This document shows positions 58,511-64,000 of a stretch of 64,000 nucleotides of DNA, piece by piece. Source of the DNA: Isoetes taiwanensis (lineage: Eukaryota; Streptophyta; Lycopodiopsida; Isoetales; Isoetaceae); NCBI GenBank assembly GCA_021234155.1, contig JAJEKV010000016.1, forward strand, positions 17,193,911-17,257,910, read 5' to 3'. Position numbers and translations under genes: made by a program. The notes below the pieces were generated by a model, which saw nothing but the letters and a program-made list of their open reading frames with translations, was not told where the DNA came from and ran no database searches. Position 1 is the stretch's first letter; each line of letters begins with the position of its first letter.

Positions 58511-59769
58511 TTCTAGCCGTAATGACGGGCAATGGGCCTTGAGATGGATAGAGCTTAGGAGGAATGGGCCGAGGGACGCCACTTGAGACAAAGAGAACTT
58601 AATACAGAAGAGGAGAAACGATTGAGCACAACAAAGGTTTAAAATAAACCTTATTTAAAGTTAAACAATTGGCATTGAATACTAATGTATTTTGAAGCTT
58701 TTCGACAAAAGGGAGCAAAAAAAAGTACTTGTTTTACGAAGGGAGAGGAGCATTAATTTTGAAAGCTTCGGTAAGTACACATTGTTGTGCGTTGAAAAGA
58801 ATAGAGGGAAATACTGTTTGTCTTTTTTGCAAAGCTTAATATAAGTACTAATAAAATCGAAACTTATAGGAAAGAAAGACAAAAGTGTGAAATCATGGAG
58901 CAAAGAGAGTTGTTCCTAGTAAGCATTGTTGAAGAGACAAAAGCTTGGGGTTTTAAAAATTTCTATCAAATATATATTATATTCTTACTTACAGTTTCTG
59001 ATAGAAAGTGGGGTTTATGATACATGCGTATAAACTCATATGGGAGGTGGGGGAGGTGGCTCTTCCAGGTCCACACCGGGGCCTCTCCACCCCCCGGTCA
59101 CGGCTCTTGTGAGGACATAGCAGTGAGCGCCACTTCACAATTGAGAGAAATCCTATGAGAGGCCGGTTTTGCAGCTTACAGGCTCCACAAGCTCAGTCGA
59201 CAAACTCCACCTCTCGTCATTTCTCCAGTAATAGGAGAGTGGGTTTTACGTGTAGTGCCTTTTAGCGTAGCCAACACCGTTCTGCGCTCCCTAGTTCCTC
59301 GTTTTCATGAGGAAGGATTCAGAGCCACGGTCTGATGCGGCTTTATACGGGTCTGTATGTCGTGAGGCAACATTATTGCTTAAAATGGTAACGTGGTGCT
59401 GTTCCGAAAAACATCCAAAATCCAGTGCACGGGCGAGAGAAATCCTTTGTAATCAAGTTATTAATAAGCCTATGTTTGTTTACTTTACGATAATGGGACA
59501 CCACCAGCGCCGCGCCTACCCGTGGTCCCGCAACTTTTGCAGAAATGGCAGAAGTGCGAAAAGCGTAGAGGAGGATCGCTGCCAGCGTTATTGAAAATGT
59601 GTAATTGCTTTTTTGGCGTCCGTATTTATGCGCTCAAAATGCTCAAAACCGGCTCACTAAGCGCGGACCACCACACCATGTCCCTTGACGTTCCGTTTTT
59701 AGCCTGCCGACAATACACCGGCAGGTAAAGCAGGAAGGAAATAATAAAAATAAGTCAGCCAGTGGTGTG
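58511..59769. other. 1.25 kb, no gene seen
   Basis: AT-rich to 59030, then a GC-richer stretch with no readable domain. Short frames such as 59307-59594 (+) are unsupported. Confidence 0.5.
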
Positions 59770-59880
59770 CTGACGGTATAAATTGCTCACCGCGGTGGTA
59801 TAAATTTATATACCGTGCTTGAAAACTCGGTATAAATTATACCGAGCACTTCAAGGTTGATACAAGTTTATATAGTTTGA
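59770..59880. repeat. Cluster of inverted CGGTATAAATT words with a perfect 21-bp palindrome
   Basis: CTCGGTATAA and TTATACCGAG form a perfect palindrome around one base at 59826-59846. The same cggtataaatt word occurs at about 59774 and 59792-59812 in both orientations. This looks like the subterminal repeat region of a DNA transposon or a recombination hairpin. No partner terminus was found. Confidence 0.7.
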
Positions 59881-62361
59881 GGGCCACTGCACAGTTCACT
59901 CCACGTGAAAACATACTGAATGATTAAAAGTTTTACTTACTTGACCAAATGTCTGGGAAGGCAAGGCTGGAGGTAATGGGTACTACTTTTAGCCGGTATA
60001 GGCTTCTTATGGAGCTCGTAATAAGGCAGCACTTCCGTGACACAAGCTTCTCGAAGCTCTTGGAGCTTGTTCTTTACTTCTGAAGTCTACATGCCTTCCC
60101 GGAAATTGCGGTACTCTGGGTGCATAAAAGCGGAATCTTGTCTATCGGGCTCATTTTTAATTTAGTCATTTAACCGAGATTTGTTCCGGCAATGACGGCA
60201 GCTCTTCGATGCGTCACCCGAATCTTGAATATTAATATTAGCTTCCACGCAGCTCTTCCAGGACTTCCATTTAAGGCTTTCGCTTCTTTTTGAAAGTTCT
60301 TTTCTTACCTTTCCCAAAATCGCGTGCCTCCAGACATATGGATTGTAATCTTGAAATCTACGCCTTTTTGGTCTTTTAATTGGTTTGCCGACTTACGTCT
60401 GCCATCACAACTGGTGGCGACACATGGGCATGAGAATTCCCTTCTCATTCCTTCTTTGCTTGAGGATAGCCACATGTGCGGCGTGCGACTTTTCGGACTG
60501 AAGCGCTCCTGCCCATCTTTTGCTTTTTGGTGGCCTCTTAATGCGTTAACCGGTCTTCCGATGGTTTGAGAGTTTGGTCTTATCCTCTTCAAAATAACTG
60601 ACTTATCGGGCAGCGCGCAACAATGTCTACCCAGGGGAGCCTTTTGGAGGCTTGCATTTATGATTGGTGCTGGTGCCGACGCTGTTACCATCTTGCGATC
60701 TCGCTGCTACCCTCGCGTACCCCATAGGTTCCTCACTCTTCTCGCTTGTTCCGAAACCTGGAATTCGACATCTTCTTGAGGGAGGTGAATTTTACCAAAG
60801 ACCTTTGACCATTTCCTTTTATTACAAAAAGTGATGCGGGAATAAAATATCCACTATATGCATGCGAGTCAAAATTAGAAAGATAATGATTATAAATTTA
60901 TCGATGAAGCCACTTGGAAACATTTACATAGCCATTGCTGGCAATTTTTCCGCTTCCATGTAATCATGGACTCTTAGGTGCACGCACATGCTTATACAGA
61001 AGCATTCGCGATTCGAATATAGGAACTAATGCGTTGTCATTTAGGCACTTCCTTAAAATCTCATCTTCGACTTTCCGTGCGATTGAGCTTATCGTTTAAT
61101 GCGTGAGGGTATTATCATCTTTTGAAAAACTTTCCCCTCACGGCGATTACACAAATAAAGATGCGCCTGATTGGGTTTGTTCTACGGTAATGCGTCTGGC
61201 GTCGATGTGAGGATTCGTATGTTTCGTGGCCTTGGTTTGCCTTTACGATGATTGGCCAAAAACATTTACACCAAAAATACAGTTTTCTCCACTATTTTGG
61301 ACACTTCGCGTAAGAAAATGGGACCTAAAATGCCGCGCCCTTTATTTGTGTCACTTGACCTTAAACACAACATTATTACTCAACTATAAGGTTCGGGGCG
61401 TTTTTTGGCCTCTTGACACTTCTGAAATAGAAACCATAAATGTTGTCTTCTTCTTTATGATGCGGAGCGATTATAAATTTATATGTCTCGACACTTGTGG
61501 CGACCATCACATTAGGCATCATAGAACATTGCTTATACTCCTATGTGCCAGAAAGATGGTGGATCACCGCAGGATGCAAAAAGGTGGTTGTACAAAGGCG
61601 GGTTTTGAACTTCGCCAACCTTCAAGTTGGAATTACACACTGCCGAGATGCACTACCAACACTTTGGAAAACATTCCCTTCCGCGTCTTTCTCATATGTG
61701 GGACATCTCGAGGAAGGTTCTGGAATGTTCTGGGAACTGAAATGCATCTTGTGACTTGGCAATCTCATCAGTGAGTGGCCGATCGTAGTTGGTCTAGATA
61801 TATAAGGCACCTCGCTGCTTGTCAAACCATTCGGTTCCAGCGAGTCTTGAGCCTTCTAAGGCATGCATTACCTATTCTGCTTGCCTTGAATATTTATTCT
61901 TGATTCTTGTTTCTCCGATTCTTTGCGGCTGTAGTATTTCTTCCATATTTCTTAGTATTCTCCGCATTATTTTCCTTGTTTCGGTAGGTTCATGACGGTT
62001 TGAGCAGAATCCCTTCACCAGGATTTCTTATGCGCTTTCCCGATCCTAAGCATTTTTACTCATATTTGGTGATTTTATATCTATGGAGGAGGTTCGAATG
62101 CTATACAACAGTCCGGCTTGTTCAAGTGTATGCCGATGGTTAGGTTAGCGGATAATAATAAAGAGCTTGAGGCGTGTGCTTCGCGAATGCTTCGGAGTTG
62201 AAGCCTCGAGCCTAAGATCAGCACTGAAGGTTTACATTTCGGTTAAAGCTTCATGAGTTTTTGAATAGTCCGGACTTGTGATTCAGCTCCATCCTGTAGA
62301 TATCTGACTCCAAGTTCTCAGGGCTTCAACTCTAAGTTGGTTGCTCCTTTATTTGGAAAAG
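59881..62361. other. 2.5 kb, only unsupported open frames
   Basis: The longest frame, 182 codons at 61226-61774 (+), lacks an ATG start in its annotated form and has no motif I recognise. A 128-codon minus frame at 60305-60691 is also unknown. On the minus strand near 59945-60090 EVKNKLQELREACVTEVLPY reads like coding sequence but ends quickly. Confidence 0.4.
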
Positions 62362-62396
62362 AGCCCCGCAAAAGATTTTCTTTCCTTTGCGGGGCT
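62362..62396. repeat. Perfect 11-bp hairpin (AGCCCCGCAAA / TTTGCGGGGCT)
   Basis: The arms 62362-62372 and 62386-62396 are exact complements around a 13-base T-rich loop. It lies in GC-rich, otherwise non-coding DNA. It is too isolated to call a terminator. Confidence 0.8.
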
Positions 62397-64000
62397 TCGA
62401 GCATGCTTTTGCCCGGAAGGCTGTGGCGGTCGAGGGGGAATATACGCGCATCACGTGCGCATTCACGGGTCAGATCTTATACAGAAGACATATCTTCTGC
62501 CGGCACTTGTATACCGTTGGGGCATTAGAGGGGCATGGCCGAAGTTATTCATAACTTAGCCAGCCATAGGACGAATATTGCCCGTGGCGCTAACTGTGGG
62601 AACATACCGAATTCACGGGCCCGCACGGTAGCATCCCTAGGTGGACCCTAACATAAGTAGAAGAGCTAACCCTAGGCCTCTTTCCGACCCTAGCACCCGG
62701 AGAACTCACCACCGTTCGAAACCCGCGTTTGAACATGTCGTTCATTATTGGCACTTAAATTCTGGCAAGCGGGGAGTAGACTTGTTCTTGGTAGAGACAT
62801 CACCGTTGAGTGAACCATGGAGGCACAGGATGCGGGCTTTCAGGAGCGGTATGTAGGATAGTAGTTGTGATAGCTTATCTGGGGTGTATTCGAATGTATG
62901 CTAGTATCTTCATATCTAAGAGTAGAAACCATCCTAGAACCCAGTATTCAACATGCAGACCTAATCAATGAACCTAACGCTAGTTGGGTGTGATTAGGTT
63001 AAAGATGTTCTTCTTATGATTATTCTCATGATGTGATGATTATGTGATGATGGTTACGATCATGTTTGCTCCCCTCTTGCCTTGTGTGGGAGGGGGCGGG
63101 AACTGACGCCATATGTAGTATGCTCTAGATTAGATCCCGCAGTTCCCCCATTAGTTGCGGCACAGGCATAGGAGCCCACCAGGCTATGAGGCTATGATAT
63201 GACAAACTTATAGGCTAGAGGGAAAGTGGAGGAGGATCCCTAGAGTGGGGGCTTAGGGGGTTCCTGGTGGGCTAGGCTTATGGTGGGTCACTTAGGTGTG
63301 GGGGCATGGGTCGGAAACCTCGGGGCAATGGTGTTGCCACACTCCAGTACAAGTGTTGGGAGGCCTGGAGGTAGTCGGTGCAGTCTGGTGTGTGCGCCCG
63401 CGATTCTCTAGCCTTACGGGAACCTCTAGACCCGGGAAGGGAGATGCAACCCTTCTGCCTCATCCGGACCGGGAGATACAGCTGGAGTAGTCTAGATGGG
63501 TGATACCATGGGATAGCATTATCCCGGAGAGCTAGAAGTCATGCAGAGCACGATTTGTATCACAAAATATGCAGGAAGGCGGATGGAAGTGGTCCAGCCA
63601 GCCATTGTGCATAGCCCGACCCCGCCATTGTTTACATGACCGATGCCTTTCTATCTTGGGGAGCCTTCTTGTCATCCCTCATATGGTGGGAGCCATGGGT
63701 AGGAGAACTCTTATGTTTTATGGCATAGGATTGTATCTTCTTTGCGGTTGTGGATGTGATGGACTACCCTTCGAGTGTGGTATGTTGTATTATTGCTAAT
63801 TCCGGCGTTGTTTTATGCTTCCGGCGTGATAGAGGCCACGCATAGGGAAAGGCGCGCAAGACACCTTGATGTCCCACCCGCTAGCCCAGGATTATACCGA
63901 GTGCTTGAGTTAGGCAGGAGAGCCCATGCGGTTGATGAATGGGATGGGGGATTTCTACCAGTGTCTGCGGCGAGGCGCCCGTATATTTAGCGAGGAAGCG
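62397..64000. other. 1.6 kb GC-rich non-coding sequence to the window end
   Basis: GC-rich, with words such as ggaacctctagacccggg and many short frames in all directions. The texture resembles the LTR or leader of a large gypsy-type retrotransposon, but no LTR pair, primer site or coding domain is visible within the window. Confidence 0.35.

Noticed and set aside
59160-59390. Organellar group II intron piece
   Set aside because: A few words resemble domain boundaries, but domain V pairing could not be formed.
61226-61774. 182-codon open frame as a protein gene
   Set aside because: No ATG at the start, no domain or composition typical of a protein, and it lies in a region suspected of indel errors.

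Overview
This is repeat-dominated nuclear DNA from a seed plant, most likely an angiosperm. The evidence is Ty1/copia elements primed by initiator-Met tRNA, plant-type L1 LINEs, a Tourist-like MITE in an intron, GT-AG introns of roughly 80-600 bp, and an ASCH-domain gene of the plant type. No rRNA, organelle block, CRISPR or bacterial operon structure is visible. Few genes look intact and nearly every coding trace is broken.

Layout. (1) 1-13590 is segment A of a direct segmental duplication; segment B is 30033-38270. Both carry the same order: degenerate copia (+), copia remnant (-), an unidentified intron-containing pseudogene (-), and a copia RNase H remnant (-). Segment A alone holds a complete 5.2-kb copia LTR retrotransposon (315-5522) with a perfect 5-bp target duplication; segment B preserves the empty site. 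(2) 13591-20170 holds paired inverted repeats at the duplication edge, a doubly truncated LINE, a tRNA-derived SINE-like repeat and two short tandem repeats. (3) 20171-23655 holds the most interesting locus: a multi-exon gene or pseudogene for a DUF3504 (ZMYM/QRICH1/Crypton-type) tyrosine-recombinase-like protein, with its N-terminal exons duplicated in tandem. (4) 25209-28299 (-) holds a conserved unidentified multi-exon gene and an ASCH-domain gene whose intron contains a 505-bp MITE with TAA target duplications. (5) 28985-30936 is the fuller copy of the degenerate copia element at the left end of segment B. (6) 39189-56000 is a LINE/copia composite amplified into four tandem 3.8-kb units, whose differences concentrate at CAG/CTG words. 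(7) 56000-64000 has no recognisable gene except a possible LINE endonuclease trace near 58450; its texture differs from the rest and it may be unpolished or chimeric.

How the parts relate: most features are layers of transposition followed by duplication. The order of events can be partly read: the old copia element inserted first, then the 8.2-kb segment was duplicated, then the young copia element entered segment A. The DUF3504 and ASCH loci lie in the 16-kb spacer between the duplicates and are single copy here.
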